A stretch of 64,000 nucleotides of DNA from Eubacteriales bacterium (GTDB lineage Bacteria > Bacillota > Clostridia > Lachnospirales > Lachnospiraceae). Positions 24,684 through 33,255 of the stretch are shown one piece after another. The stretch spans positions 1 through 64,000 of the forward strand of contig JAUNHC010000028.1 of the NCBI GenBank assembly GCA_030524175.1, given 5' to 3'. The notes under the pieces are model-generated. The model had not been told where the DNA came from, did not search any database, and saw only the letters and a list, made by a program, of their open reading frames with translations. The first letter of the stretch is position 1. Each line of letters begins with the position of its first letter. The translations under genes were made by a program, and so were the position numbers.

Positions 24684-25528
24684 TTGAAGTAAAAGATTTG
24701 ACATTTTCTTATGGCAAAGACAAACAGGTGTTACACGGCCTGAATTTCACTGTGAACGATGGGGAAATCTTTGGCTTTCTGGGGCCGAATGGCTCCGGGA
24801 AGTCAACGACTCAAAAAATCCTGACCGGGATTTTGAAAGGACACGGCGGCAAAGTGTCCCTATTTGGGCAGGATATTTCTACGGCACACACGCAGGAATT
24901 TTTTCAGAAGATTGGCGTTTTGTTTGAGTTTCCCTACCTATACGCAAATTTAAGCGCCGTTGACAATCTCAAATATTTTTCTTCTTTCTACCCCAAGGAG
25001 CAACTGCGGAGTATTGAAGAAGTTTTGGAGGAATTGGAATTTAAGCCGGATTTTTTGAAAAAGCCGGTTTCGTCCTACTCAAAGGGGATGCGGCAGAGGG
25101 CAAGCATGGCGCGGGCGCTGATCAGCAGCCCCAAGTTACTGTTTCTGGACGAGCCGACCAGTGGGCTTGACCCCTCCGGCGCTGTCCTGTTCCGCAAAAT
25201 CATAGAGGAAGAACGTAAGAAAGGCACGACAGTATTTCTAACGACCCACAACATGCTTGATGCCGATCTGCTCTGTGACCGTGTAGCGTTTATTTCCAAT
25301 GGCAGCATTATGGCGCTGGACACCCCTAAGAACTTGAAAGAGCAGAACAGCAACCATCGCATTGTGATTGACTATCTATATCAGGGACGGCGGGAAGAAA
25401 AGACGATTGAAGCGCCCGAGCTTGAGGCTGGTATTCCCTTTGCCCACGATGAAATTATCAGTATCCATTCACAGGAGCCGACATTGGAGGATATGTTTAT
25501 CCAATATACGGGAAGGAGGCTGTCTTGA
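24680..25528 (+). CDS. ABC transporter ATPase (ABC-2 exporter type)
   Basis: The 282-residue ATPase starts at GTG 24680. It has Walker A GPNGSGKST (about 35-43), a Q-loop region, signature YSKGMRQRASMARAL, Walker B LLFLDEPTSGLDP and switch His (LTTHNM). The extra C-terminal 70 residues are typical of drug/peptide exporter ATPases of the BcrA/NatA group. Two ABC-2-type permeases follow with short overlap or a 2-base gap. Confidence 0.94.
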   Translation: MIEVKDLTFSYGKDKQVLHGLNFTVNDGEIFGFLGPNGSGKSTTQKILTGILKGHGGKVSLFGQDISTAHTQEFFQKIGVLFEFPYLYANLSAVDNLKYFSSFYPKEQLRSIEEVLEELEFKPDFLKKPVSSYSKGMRQRASMARALISSPKLLFLDEPTSGLDPSGAVLFRKIIEEERKKGTTVFLTTHNMLDADLLCDRVAFISNGSIMALDTPKNLKEQNSNHRIVIDYLYQGRREEKTIEAPELEAGIPFAHDEIISIHSQEPTLEDMFIQYTGRRLS

Positions 25529-26523
25529 TGTGGAAAAGCCTATATTCCCTATTCAAAAAGGATTGCCGGATGATGGTTTCCGGGAAATTTTTCTTTGTGG
25601 CGCTGGGGTCGCTTCTGCTTTATACATTGTTCATTAACTTTGGCTATCTGAATTTTATGCACGCCGAGCTTTACAATGTATATCTCTATGACCCGGCAGG
25701 AATACAGAGCGAGGTTTCCCCTCTTATCCATTCCGTAGCCTCTCTGGAAGAACTGGATGCGTCGCTTTCCAAGGATACCAACGGCGTGGGGATCGATTTA
25801 AGTGACGGCAAGCCTAATGTCATACTCTATGCGGCAACGGAAAAGGCAGACCGTCATAGGGCGGATTATGCCCTGTCTTTACTTCACGCTAACGGGGAAT
25901 ATGTGCCGGAAACAGTGGGTAACAATACCCCGGAAATGAAGCAGCGCAGAGAGATTACCTGTGAACTGCTCTTTATTGAGATCGTTGCCGTAGGCTTTTT
26001 GGGGATTGCGTCTGTCCTGTTCAAAGAAAAGCAGATGGGCGTGATCCGTGTCCATGCCGTTATGCCGCTTTACAAGAGCCTGTTTGTATTTTCTAAGGTC
26101 TTTCTCTTCCTGCTGACGGATTTGGCGTTTGCGGCCCTGATGACCGTATTCAATGTGGGGCCGATGGGGGCGGCAAGCATGATGCCTGCCGTATTGATAC
26201 AGACTGCGATCCTCTCCCTGATTATGGCGTTGGTGGGCTTTGGTTGTACGATGCTGCTAAAAGATTTCAGGCAATTTTCGCTGGCCTATCTGGTCATTGC
26301 ACTCTTTGCAGCAACCCCCGTTTTTCTGGCAGCCAATACCTCAATCAAAATGGCGTGGATCAACTACCATCCATTTTACCATGTGTACATGGGGCTGAAA
26401 AACGCATTTTTCGGTACGCCCGTTACAAGCCCCGCTTATTATATCTGTGCGGTATGTGCAATCAGTTTGCTCTTTGTCATGGTTGAAGCGGCGTTCCGTA
26501 AAGAAATGGGAAAGGAGGGCTGA
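25528..26523 (+). CDS. ABC-2-type permease 1
   Basis: The ATG at 25528 overlaps the ATPase stop by one base, with GGAAGGAGG upstream. The 331-residue protein has an N-terminal helix, a long extracellular segment (about 45-145) and five more helices toward the C-terminus, the ABC-2 exporter layout. It is probably one half of a heterodimeric permease with the next gene. Confidence 0.85.
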   Translation: MWKSLYSLFKKDCRMMVSGKFFFVALGSLLLYTLFINFGYLNFMHAELYNVYLYDPAGIQSEVSPLIHSVASLEELDASLSKDTNGVGIDLSDGKPNVILYAATEKADRHRADYALSLLHANGEYVPETVGNNTPEMKQRREITCELLFIEIVAVGFLGIASVLFKEKQMGVIRVHAVMPLYKSLFVFSKVFLFLLTDLAFAALMTVFNVGPMGAASMMPAVLIQTAILSLIMALVGFGCTMLLKDFRQFSLAYLVIALFAATPVFLAANTSIKMAWINYHPFYHVYMGLKNAFFGTPVTSPAYYICAVCAISLLFVMVEAAFRKEMGKEG

Positions 26524-26525
26524 CA

Positions 26526-27536
26526 ATGAAAGGATTGATCTATCAACTAAAAAGCGTCAGGAAAGATAAGTTTTGCATCATGTCATTTCTTCTGCCTATC
26601 GTGGTAGCCATAGCACTCAATTTTGTCGGCTCCATTGACCTTTCTTCTGTGGGAGAATTTCAGTTTGGCATGATTGCCAACGATGCCACTTCGGAAACAG
26701 AGAGTTGGCTGGAACGGTACGGCTCTGTTACAGTTTATCAGACGTGGGAAGAATTGATGTCGGCAATCAAGGAACCCTCTACCAATGTAATTGGCGTGGA
26801 AATGGAGGGGAATGATATTAAAACCGTTATATCCGGCGATGAATTAGCAATGTGGCAGCAGACGGCGGGTACACTCCCGGCACTCTATCAACAACGGGAA
26901 ACAGCAGCACAGGAAAACGTACAGATTTTAGAACGGCCTGACATATTGGCGAGCTATCAAAACATTTTTGTGGCGATAACGCTGATCGTGGCCATGTTCA
27001 TGGGCTGTACCTTTAATGCAATGAACATTATTTCCGAGAAGGAGGATGGTGTTGCGCTGATCAATGAAATACTGCCGATGACAGCTAGACAATATGTGCT
27101 TCAGAAAATCTTTATCGGCTTTGTATTTGGCAGTTTGTCTGCGCTTGTAACGGCAGCGATCTGCTTCCGGCTGTCCCCTGCTGGGGCGGCGGCCATGCTG
27201 GCGCTGATTGTTTTATCGGCCTTTGTATCGGCTTTGATTGGTCTGTTTATTGGCCGTATCTCGGAGGGGCTGATGGTAGGCGTGGTTTACATTAAAATTG
27301 TGATGATCGTATTCATGGCAGTTCCGATATTGTACTACCTAACAGGAGTGGAAAATAACGTCCTCTCGTACATCTGCTACATTATCCCGTCCAGCGCCAC
27401 TTTTGAGGGAATTATGGATTTGGCAAATGGCAGTGTAGCAGCCGCAGGCAAAGATATGGTCATCCTTGCGGTTCATTGTGTCGCTTGGTTTTTGCTTTAT
27501 CTTTTCATATCGAAGCACCAGAAAAAACATACCTGA
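26526..27536 (+). CDS. ABC-2-type permease 2
   Basis: The 336-residue protein has the same topology as permease 1: one helix near residues 15-35, an extracellular region and five C-terminal helices, with the ABC-2 marker segment FNAMNIISEKEDGVALINEI after helix 2. It follows permease 1 by two bases. It completes a drug/peptide-type exporter controlled by the two-component system upstream. Confidence 0.87.
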   Translation: MKGLIYQLKSVRKDKFCIMSFLLPIVVAIALNFVGSIDLSSVGEFQFGMIANDATSETESWLERYGSVTVYQTWEELMSAIKEPSTNVIGVEMEGNDIKTVISGDELAMWQQTAGTLPALYQQRETAAQENVQILERPDILASYQNIFVAITLIVAMFMGCTFNAMNIISEKEDGVALINEILPMTARQYVLQKIFIGFVFGSLSALVTAAICFRLSPAGAAAMLALIVLSAFVSALIGLFIGRISEGLMVGVVYIKIVMIVFMAVPILYYLTGVENNVLSYICYIIPSSATFEGIMDLANGSVAAAGKDMVILAVHCVAWFLLYLFISKHQKKHT

Positions 27537-27575
27537 ACTATTTATGATTGATTAACGGTTTGCCCCTGATAAGGG

Positions 27576-27650
27576 GGATGTATCCTTGGAGCCTGCCAAC
27601 AGGGGATTTGTTTTTGAATACAGCGAAAACGAAGTTTGTTCATAGCAAAG
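27576..27650 (+). pseudogene. remnant of a MATE gene 3' end
   Basis: Bases 27576-27614 match 22054-22092 of the MATE gene (GGATGTATCCTTGGAGCCTG onward), and 27615-27650 match 22217-22252 (TGAATACAGYGAAAACGAAG onward), each with only a few differences, so about 124 bases are deleted between them. This is the scar of a second MATE copy. It lies on the far side of the HTH/RR/HK/ABC module from the intact gene. Confidence 0.75.
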
Positions 27651-27672
27651 CGCTGCCGTTATAGACGCTGAT

Positions 27673-27702
27673 ATCCCTCCAGACCTGCCGGCTTGGAGGG
27701 AT
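27673..27702. terminator. bidirectional hairpin terminator
   Basis: ATCCCTCCA (27673-27681) pairs perfectly with TGGAGGGAT (27694-27702). It lies between the MATE remnant and the end of the convergent nitroreductase gene. Confidence 0.6.
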
Positions 27703-27716
27703 ACTTTATCAGCTGA

Positions 27717-28235
27717 TTACAGGGCTTCATAGGACACCAGTTCTTCTAATGGAATCCGTGCAGTGGAATGGCGCTCCGGACTTGCAGGTGTTTCATCCGT
27801 ATAACCGACTGCCAGGATATTGATTGGTTCAAGATGCTCAGGAAGCTGGAATTCTTTTTTCAGCACGTCGGGCTTAAAATAGCAGATCCAGACGGAACCA
27901 AGTCCCAGTTCCGTTGCCTCCAGCATCATATGGTCAGTCAGTATAGAGGCGTCAATGTCCGTTGTTTTCATGCCGTCAAACGGGCGTGTCCAGGCCTTGG
28001 ACTTATCAGCGCAGACAATCAGAGACAAAGGTGCGTGGTAGATGTTTGCAGCCTTTGCAATACGAGACAGGCCATCTTCACTGCGGACTGCTATGATGTG
28101 CACCGGCTGCAGGTTGGCCGCCGTGGGCGCAACATGTGCAGCGGTAAGGATTTTATGCAGCTTCTCATCTTCTACAGGCTGATTGGTATAGTTTCTTACC
28201 GAATAGCGGCTCTTTGCAATGTCTAATATACTCAT
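27717..28235 (-). CDS. nitroreductase family protein
   Basis: The 172-residue protein opens with DIAKSRYSVRNY, the FMN phosphate-binding start of the family, followed by AAHVAPTAANLQPVH and a C-terminal GLGSVWICYF segment. These flavoenzymes reduce nitroaromatics or quinones with NAD(P)H. It is divergent from an HxlR regulator, with palindromes in the gap, a standard arrangement for electrophile-inducible nitroreductases. The short length is typical of the compact anaerobe branch. Confidence 0.9.
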   Translation of the reverse strand: MSILDIAKSRYSVRNYTNQPVEDEKLHKILTAAHVAPTAANLQPVHIIAVRSEDGLSRIAKAANIYHAPLSLIVCADKSKAWTRPFDGMKTTDIDASILTDHMMLEATELGLGSVWICYFKPDVLKKEFQLPEHLEPINILAVGYTDETPASPERHSTARIPLEELVSYEAL

Positions 28236-28264
28236 ATCTTTCTTCCTCCATTTTTGTTGTACTT

Positions 28265-28338
28265 TAGGTTAACCTATACTATAATTATATCCAAAACAAA
28301 TCATTCAGCAAGAACGCACATTTTAGGTAGATACTACC
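28265..28338. promoter_or_regulatory. two dyads between nitroreductase and HxlR genes
   Basis: TAGGTTAACCTA (28265-28276) is a perfect palindrome, and GGTAG-ATA-CTACC (28326-28338) is a second dyad just before the HxlR start. Both are plausible binding sites of the HxlR regulator at 28362. Confidence 0.5.
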
Positions 28339-28361
28339 CAAAAAGAAAGTGAGATGATCTT

Positions 28362-28691
28362 ATGGAGATAAAATGCAAGGGGTTTACCTGTCCGGTAGAG
28401 GCGACCATACAGCTTATTGGAGGAAAATATAAAGCAGTGATTTTATGGCATCTGATGAATCAAACCTTGCGGTACAGTGAACTGCACAGGCTGATGCCGA
28501 AGGCTACGGACAAAATGCTGGCCCAGCAGCTTCGGGAACTGGAAAAGGACGGCCTGATTTACCGGAAGGTATATCCTGTGGTGCCGCCTAAAACTGAATA
28601 TTCCCTTACGGATTTCGGAAAAAGCCTGGCTCCCATTCTGGACGAGATGTGCAGCTGGGGAGAGCAGTATTTGGAAGGAACACCGGAATAA
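28362..28691 (+). CDS. HxlR-family transcriptional regulator 1
   Basis: This 109-residue protein shows the HxlR winged helix: CPVEATIQLIGGKYKAVILW, a LRYSELHRLMP recognition region, ATDKMLAQQLRELEKDGLIY and PPKTEYSLTDFG. The N-terminal Cys (FTCPVE) is a typical redox or electrophile sensor. It is divergent from the nitroreductase gene and probably controls it. It is one of four HxlR genes within 4.6 kb. Confidence 0.92.
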   Translation: MEIKCKGFTCPVEATIQLIGGKYKAVILWHLMNQTLRYSELHRLMPKATDKMLAQQLRELEKDGLIYRKVYPVVPPKTEYSLTDFGKSLAPILDEMCSWGEQYLEGTPE

Positions 28692-28717
28692 AGCAGGAAA
28701 AAGTTTGGATTATCTGC

Positions 28718-29089
28718 TTATCTTGTGTCATTTTTTTCTTCTGTGATTGCAGTTTTATAAAAACTGATCTTATCATCCAGATTCTGAAGGTATTCTGCCC
28801 ATCTGGCCTGTTGATTCAGCACATACTTCCGATGCGCCCGGAGCATGGCCAGTCTTTCAGGCATGGTCTTATTTCCTTCATAACGGAGGTCTGCATATTT
28901 TTTAATATCTTTCAGCATCATACCGGTATCCTTCAGCCTTTGTAAAAATTCCACCCATGCAATATCGCTGTCTGCATAACAACGTCTGCCGGAAGAATCC
29001 CGCTCTACCCGTATCAGCCCTTTCTTTTCGTAGTACCGCAAAGTATATTCACTGATTCCGGCTGCTTTTGATAGTGTTCCAATGGTCAT
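28718..29089 (-). CDS. MerR-family transcriptional regulator
   Basis: The ATG at 29089 with AGAGGAGA gives 123 residues beginning MTIGTLSKAAGISEYTLRYY, the canonical MerR helix-turn-helix and wing. A long dimerisation helix follows and there is no large effector domain, as in the AdhR/NmlR-type group. It is divergent from the carboxymuconolactone decarboxylase-type gene, whose promoter carries a dyad matching this family. Confidence 0.92.
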   Translation of the reverse strand: MTIGTLSKAAGISEYTLRYYEKKGLIRVERDSSGRRCYADSDIAWVEFLQRLKDTGMMLKDIKKYADLRYEGNKTMPERLAMLRAHRKYVLNQQARWAEYLQNLDDKISFYKTAITEEKNDTR

Positions 29090-29137
29090 GTACTTATCTC
29101 CTCTTAGCAATTTCAATAGTTATCCTGAAAAAAGTCC

Positions 29138-29168
29138 TTGACTTACAGTATAGTCTAAGTAATACGGT
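29138..29168 (+). promoter_or_regulatory. MerR-type promoter with long spacer
   Basis: TTGACT (29138-29143) is followed 19 bases later by TACGGT (29163-29168), with the imperfect dyad ACTTA..TAAGT inside the spacer. A 19-base spacer containing the dyad is the hallmark of MerR-activated promoters. The -10 is poor, as expected for activator dependence. Confidence 0.6.
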
Positions 29169-29200
29169 TATATTGTAATCGTTTAAGGAGGATAACGCAA

Positions 29201-29599
29201 ATGGAGAAAACAAGATTTGAAAACGGTATGGAACAGTTACAGAGAATTGACGGTGCAGGTGGTGAAGCTGTGATTCAGTCCCTTCAGGACATTTCGCCTG
29301 ACCTGGGGCGGTTTATTGTTGAATTTGCCTTTGGCGATATTTACACCCGCAAGGAGCTAAGTCTACAGGAACGAGAAATCATCACCATAGCTAGCCTGCT
29401 GACTGCCGGGGGATGCGAGCCGCAGCTTGAGGTGCATATCAACGGGGCGCTGAATGTGGGGGTAACGCCGCAGAAGATAGTGGAAACATTTCTGCAGTGT
29501 ATCCCATATACCGGATTTCCTAAAGTGCTGAATGCAATCTTTGTGGCAAGAAAAGTTTTTGAGGAACGGGGGATTGAGAAAACTGGGCCTTTAAGTTAA
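29201..29599 (+). CDS. carboxymuconolactone decarboxylase/AhpD-like protein
   Basis: The 132-residue protein has the family layout: FGDIYTRKELSLQEREIITI, then a GCEPQLEVHINGALNVG segment and a C-terminal helix pair. It lacks the paired CxxC of AhpD peroxidases, having a single Cys before the conserved His region, so it is closer to gamma-carboxymuconolactone decarboxylase-type enzymes. In Firmicutes such genes are induced by MerR proteins responding to aldehydes. The ribosome site is AAGGAGGA. Confidence 0.9.
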   Translation: MEKTRFENGMEQLQRIDGAGGEAVIQSLQDISPDLGRFIVEFAFGDIYTRKELSLQEREIITIASLLTAGGCEPQLEVHINGALNVGVTPQKIVETFLQCIPYTGFPKVLNAIFVARKVFEERGIEKTGPLS

Positions 29600-29627
29600 G
29601 ATAGGAGGCAAAGGAAGTGTTGGTATT

Positions 29628-29993
29628 ATGAAAATACGCGAAGAATTCACCTGTCCATTAGAATTAGTCCACGATATGATGAAGGGAAAATGGAAGCCGA
29701 TCATTTTGTGGCGGCTGCGCCTTGGTCCTACCTCTCTTTCAAAACTAGAGCGGGATATTGAAGGAATCTCACAGAAGATGCTGCTGGAACAGTTAAATGA
29801 GCTGATTGACTTTGGATTTGTAGGTAAGAAAAATTTTGAGGGCTACCCTCTCCACGTAGAATATTTTCTGACCGACGGACCAGGCAGGGAACTTTTAGAG
29901 GCATTGAAAATCATGCAGCATATCGGAATTGAGTATCTGAAGGAGCAGGGGAAAGAATCCCTGTTAATCGAAAAGGAAGTAGTTCCTGAATAA
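29628..29993 (+). CDS. HxlR-family transcriptional regulator 2
   Basis: The 121-residue protein has the HxlR pattern FTCPLELVHDMMKGKWKPII, GISQKMLLEQLNEL and HVEYFLTDGPG, and again the N-terminal Cys-Pro. It starts 28 bases after the CMD-type gene. A TACCTAC/GTGGGTA imperfect dyad at about 29995-30014, just downstream, may be its operator controlling the PEBP-type gene. Confidence 0.9.
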   Translation: MKIREEFTCPLELVHDMMKGKWKPIILWRLRLGPTSLSKLERDIEGISQKMLLEQLNELIDFGFVGKKNFEGYPLHVEYFLTDGPGRELLEALKIMQHIGIEYLKEQGKESLLIEKEVVPE

Positions 29994-30075
29994 TACCTAC
30001 GAAAAAGTGGGTAATTTACTCCTGCGCTCCATGTGGTTATGATGGGATTGATAAAAATTACATGGAGGTGGAAAC

Positions 30076-30582
30076 ATGATTGTGACAAGTACAGGAATTG
30101 TTGACGGTATCATTCAGGATCAATACGGTGGGCGTGGAACACAGTTTAATGAAAATGGCGTTCCGACTTATTCCCTGCCGTTCAAAATCGTGGATGCACC
30201 GGAGGGAACGGTATCCTATGCCATTATTTTAGAAGATAAGGATGCATACCCGGTAACAGGCGGCTTTGTGTGGATTCACTGGCTGGCGGCTAATATTACC
30301 CGCCCTGAGCTGAAAGAAAATGAGAGCCAGACAGCCTTCGATTTCGTACAGGGTTGCAATAGCTGGACGAGCGTTCAAGGAAATAGCCAGAGTAAGGAAA
30401 TGTCTTGTTTCTATGGGGGAATGACCCCGCCAGATCAGGCTCATACTTATGAGCTACACGTTTTCGCGCTGGACTGTCTACTGGATCTGAAAACGGGATT
30501 TCACCTGAATGAGCTATATCACAAAATGGAACGGCATATTTTAGCACAGCACACACTGAAAGGTATCTACGATAAAGTATGA
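30076..30582 (+). CDS. YbhB/YbcL-type PEBP family protein
   Basis: This 168-residue protein shows the phosphatidylethanolamine-binding fold: LPFKIVDAPEGTVSYAIILE, the DxD-type pocket, GGFVWIHWLAANI and the later pocket segment TPPDQAHTYELHVFALD. The biochemical role of the bacterial family is poorly defined. It overlaps the next gene by four bases (ATGA) with GGAGGTGG before the ATG. Confidence 0.88.
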   Translation: MIVTSTGIVDGIIQDQYGGRGTQFNENGVPTYSLPFKIVDAPEGTVSYAIILEDKDAYPVTGGFVWIHWLAANITRPELKENESQTAFDFVQGCNSWTSVQGNSQSKEMSCFYGGMTPPDQAHTYELHVFALDCLLDLKTGFHLNELYHKMERHILAQHTLKGIYDKV

Positions 30583-31070
30583 AACCGTATTTCCCCCAAA
30601 TAGGGGGCCGTATATGGAAAACCGTTATAGCTGTTTTTCTTTGCTTTTGTTTTGACGCGGTTCATGTTGGTGGTGTACCGTTCTATGCCGCGATAGCCGC
30701 TATTCTATGTGTGCAGCGTAACCAGAAAGATAGTTTTCAAGTAGCAATGAACAGAGAAGTTTCTACCGTAATAGGCGGAATATTTGGTATGTTGTTTTTA
30801 GCTTTTGAAAGGTATATTTACCAAGTCCCCATTAACTTATTGCGGTATGCTCTTTTGTCGCTTTTACTGATTCCGGTCATTAAACTTTCTCTTTTATTAC
30901 GGCAGGAAAAAGGGACTTTTCTAATGTGTGTAGTATTTCTCTGCATTACAGTCACACATGAGAAAGATTTAAGTCCTGTAAGTTTTGCTATTAACCGCAT
31001 TGTGGACACAACGATTGGAAGCATTGTTGCTCTATTTATTAATCATTTTTGGATAGACCGTAGTATGTAA
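30579..31070 (+). CDS. aromatic acid exporter-like (FUSC/ArAE) membrane protein
   Basis: The 163-residue protein has four or five hydrophobic helices and the family segments FYAAIAAILCVQ and NREVSTVIGG, then NRIVDTTIGSIVALFINH, which form the two half-repeats of the ArAE_1/FUSC N-terminal membrane domain. It lacks the cytoplasmic C-terminal domain. It likely exports aromatic or carboxylate compounds and is coupled to the PEBP-type gene. Confidence 0.82.
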   Translation: MKPYFPQIGGRIWKTVIAVFLCFCFDAVHVGGVPFYAAIAAILCVQRNQKDSFQVAMNREVSTVIGGIFGMLFLAFERYIYQVPINLLRYALLSLLLIPVIKLSLLLRQEKGTFLMCVVFLCITVTHEKDLSPVSFAINRIVDTTIGSIVALFINHFWIDRSM

Positions 31071-31155
31071 ACCGGGGTATGGAACTGACGTATCGGTTGA
31101 TTCTAATCGTACTTTCTTTGAACGGAGTCATTTAGAGAATAGGAATACAGATGCC

Positions 31156-31533
31156 TCATGGATTATGCTCAAGGTAAGGATTGTGGTAGCCATCCGGGCA
31201 TAAATTGGCTTCACTCCATTCCATCATAAGGTTCAGGATGGGGACGAAGCTGTTTCCCATTTCGGTGAGCGTATACTCAACCCTAGGCGGTATTTCCCTG
31301 TAAATCTCCCGATGCAGAAAGCCATCATTCTCCAATTCTCTAAGCTGCCGGGTCAGGGTGGACTGGGTGATGCCGTCCAGCCGGCGCATCAGCTCGCCAA
31401 AACGCTGGACTTTATAAAAAGCGACATACCATAAGATCAATATTTTCCATTTTCCACCCAGTACAGCCTGCAGGCTGCTCATAGGAACGCACTGGGCCAT
31501 GGATTTTTCTGACTGAAATTTGTTTCGTGACAT
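31156..31533 (-). CDS. HxlR-family transcriptional regulator 3
   Basis: The ATG at 31533, behind AAAAGGGGG, gives 125 residues; the longer open frame upstream crosses a promoter region and is not coding. The protein keeps CVPMSSLQAVLGGKWKILIL, GITQSTLTRQLRELENDGF and PPRVEYTLTEMG. It is divergent from the radical SAM gene and is its likely regulator. Confidence 0.9.
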   Translation of the reverse strand: MSRNKFQSEKSMAQCVPMSSLQAVLGGKWKILILWYVAFYKVQRFGELMRRLDGITQSTLTRQLRELENDGFLHREIYREIPPRVEYTLTEMGNSFVPILNLMMEWSEANLCPDGYHNPYLEHNP

Positions 31534-31716
31534 AACTGGAACCCCCTTTTCTGGAATTATATTACGAAAGACTGGAAAGGACAAGATACGGTCTGAAACC
31601 ATACATAGTATCAAAAATAGAACTATCAGCAAAAAAAGACCGTACTTGTATGCAGAACAGAATGTGTATATGATGGAGCCGTAACAAAAGGAAACATCAG
31701 GAAAGGGGCGATATAT

Positions 31717-32616
31717 ATGCATTATACCGGAACTATCTGGCGGCCGCCTTACGAGGCAGGTTCGCTGCTTATCGAAGTCACTGCTGGCTGTACACACCAC
31801 AGGTGTAAATTCTGTACTTTATACGATGACCTGCCGTTCCGATTTAGAATGTCCGCTCTGGAGGATATTGAATCAGATTTGAAAGAGGCGCAGAATGGCC
31901 TGCATATCATTGGAAACCAGACAGTCAGGCGGGTGTATCTGACAGGGGCAAATCCATTTGTGCTGAAGGCGGACCGTCTCAAACGGATTGCAGAGCTGGT
32001 CCATAAATATTTCCCGGAGTGTGAATCCATCGGCTGCTTTGCACGGGTGACGGATATCACACAGAAAACAGAGGAAGAATTGGGGATGCTCCACAGCCTT
32101 GGATATGACGGCATCACGATTGGAGCAGAGACCGGGGACGACATGGCCCTTGCATTCATGGATAAGGGGTATCGGGCACAGGACATTGTAACACAGGCGG
32201 GAAGGCTGGATGAGGCTAGCATCACCTATCATTATTTCTACCTGACGGGGATATCCGGTTCCGGGCGTGGTGTCACGGGTGCTTTGGAAAGTGCAAAAAT
32301 ATTCAACCAGACCAACCCGCAGATCATCGGTTCCTCTATGCTTACGATCTACCCCGAATCAAAGCTGTATCAGGAAATTCAGTGCGGAAACTGGAGAGAG
32401 GAAGGGGAACTGGAGAAACTGGAGGAATTAAAGACCCTCATTGCCAGCCTGCAGATTCCGGTCTATTTTGCCACACTTGGCGCATCCAATGCCATATGGG
32501 TAGAGGGCAGGCTTCCGGCTGACAAAGAGAAGATGTTAGCAGGTCTGGAAAAGGTATGTAAACAAGAGGATGAGGCGGCGCTTAGGCACTACCGGACACA
32601 TTTGCGTCATTTGTGA
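31717..32616 (+). CDS. radical SAM enzyme
   Basis: The 299-residue protein has the iron-sulfur cluster motif C-x4-C-x2-C in TAGCTHHRCKFCTLY (about residues 25-36), a TGANPF segment and GITIGAETGDD, the usual SAM-binding elements of the TIM-barrel core. A C-terminal region of about 70 residues shows no extra cysteine cluster. It belongs to the B12-independent, Elp3/MiaB-like core group; no substrate can be assigned. It sits between two convergent/divergent HxlR genes, so its expression is probably inducible. Confidence 0.85.
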   Translation: MHYTGTIWRPPYEAGSLLIEVTAGCTHHRCKFCTLYDDLPFRFRMSALEDIESDLKEAQNGLHIIGNQTVRRVYLTGANPFVLKADRLKRIAELVHKYFPECESIGCFARVTDITQKTEEELGMLHSLGYDGITIGAETGDDMALAFMDKGYRAQDIVTQAGRLDEASITYHYFYLTGISGSGRGVTGALESAKIFNQTNPQIIGSSMLTIYPESKLYQEIQCGNWREEGELEKLEELKTLIASLQIPVYFATLGASNAIWVEGRLPADKEKMLAGLEKVCKQEDEAALRHYRTHLRHL

Positions 32617-32939
32617 GCAGTGGTTCGGTATTCTTCTCCCCAGATACACAGCTCTTTTAAAATGGGCTGCACAGAATTCCCAAGTGCAGTGATGGAATAT
32701 TCCACTTTAGGCGGCACTTCCGGGAAAACTGTGCGGCGGATGAGCCCATGGTACTCCAAGTCACGAAGCTCCCGGGTTAAGGTTTTTGTGGTGATGGGCT
32801 GCAGCTTTCTTTGCAGTTCATTGAACCGGATTGGGCCTTTTAAGAGGATCCAGACGATCCTGAGCCGCCATTTTCCGCTTAACAGGTTAAGTCCGATTTC
32901 CATTGGGCAGTTCAGTTCAACGTTATCTGATTTTGCCAT
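32607..32939 (-). CDS. HxlR-family transcriptional regulator 4
   Basis: The ATG at 32939, seven bases from GGAGG, gives 110 residues (MAKSDNVELNCPMEIGL onward); an upstream ATG at 32951 contains the ribosome site itself. The motifs LLSGKWRLRIVWIL, ITTKTLTRELRDLEYHGL and PPKVEYSITALG are typical. Its 3' end overlaps the convergent radical SAM gene by ten bases. Confidence 0.9.
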   Translation of the reverse strand: MAKSDNVELNCPMEIGLNLLSGKWRLRIVWILLKGPIRFNELQRKLQPITTKTLTRELRDLEYHGLIRRTVFPEVPPKVEYSITALGNSVQPILKELCIWGEEYRTTAHK

Positions 32940-33255
32940 AATTGCCTCCATGTTATCTATCAGGATTAATATTTAACAGGTACATTGATCACCTATGCTA
33001 TTTTAGTGATGGAGGCTCAGAATGTCAAGAGAGGACGTGGAGGGAAAACGCGGATATCAGATATCATACATTTATTTTGGGGCGGCGCGCAATGTGCCGC
33101 TCTTTATAATTTTAGAGAATGTTTTTCACATATCTTTATAAAGTCTTCAAAATTACCCTGTATAGTTACTTCCAGATTAAGCCAGGAAAGGATAGATACT
33201 ATCGGCATGATCTTGAAAACAAACAGTAAAAAGTTTTTAAAACAGGAGGGTAACA
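32940..33255. other. intergenic region with nisin-type box
   Basis: About 315 bases without a gene I trust. A long frame from 32985 has no ribosome site and does not resemble a lantibiotic precursor. The useful content is the TCT-N8-TCT promoter at 33133-33166 and a leader of about 80 bases before the lipoprotein gene. Confidence 0.5.
33133..33166 (+). promoter_or_regulatory. nisin-type TCT-N8-TCT promoter 1
   Basis: TCT at 33133 and 33144 (eight bases between) is followed 14 bases later by TATAGT (33161-33166). The same arrangement, with 14 bases again, occurs at 36233-36266. The TCT-N8-TCT repeat is the known binding pattern of NisR/SpaR-group regulators. Confidence 0.75.

Noticed and set aside
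31534-31800. N-terminal extension of HxlR regulator 3
   Set aside because: It crosses the divergent promoter region; the ATG at 31533 has the ribosome site and gives the normal family length.
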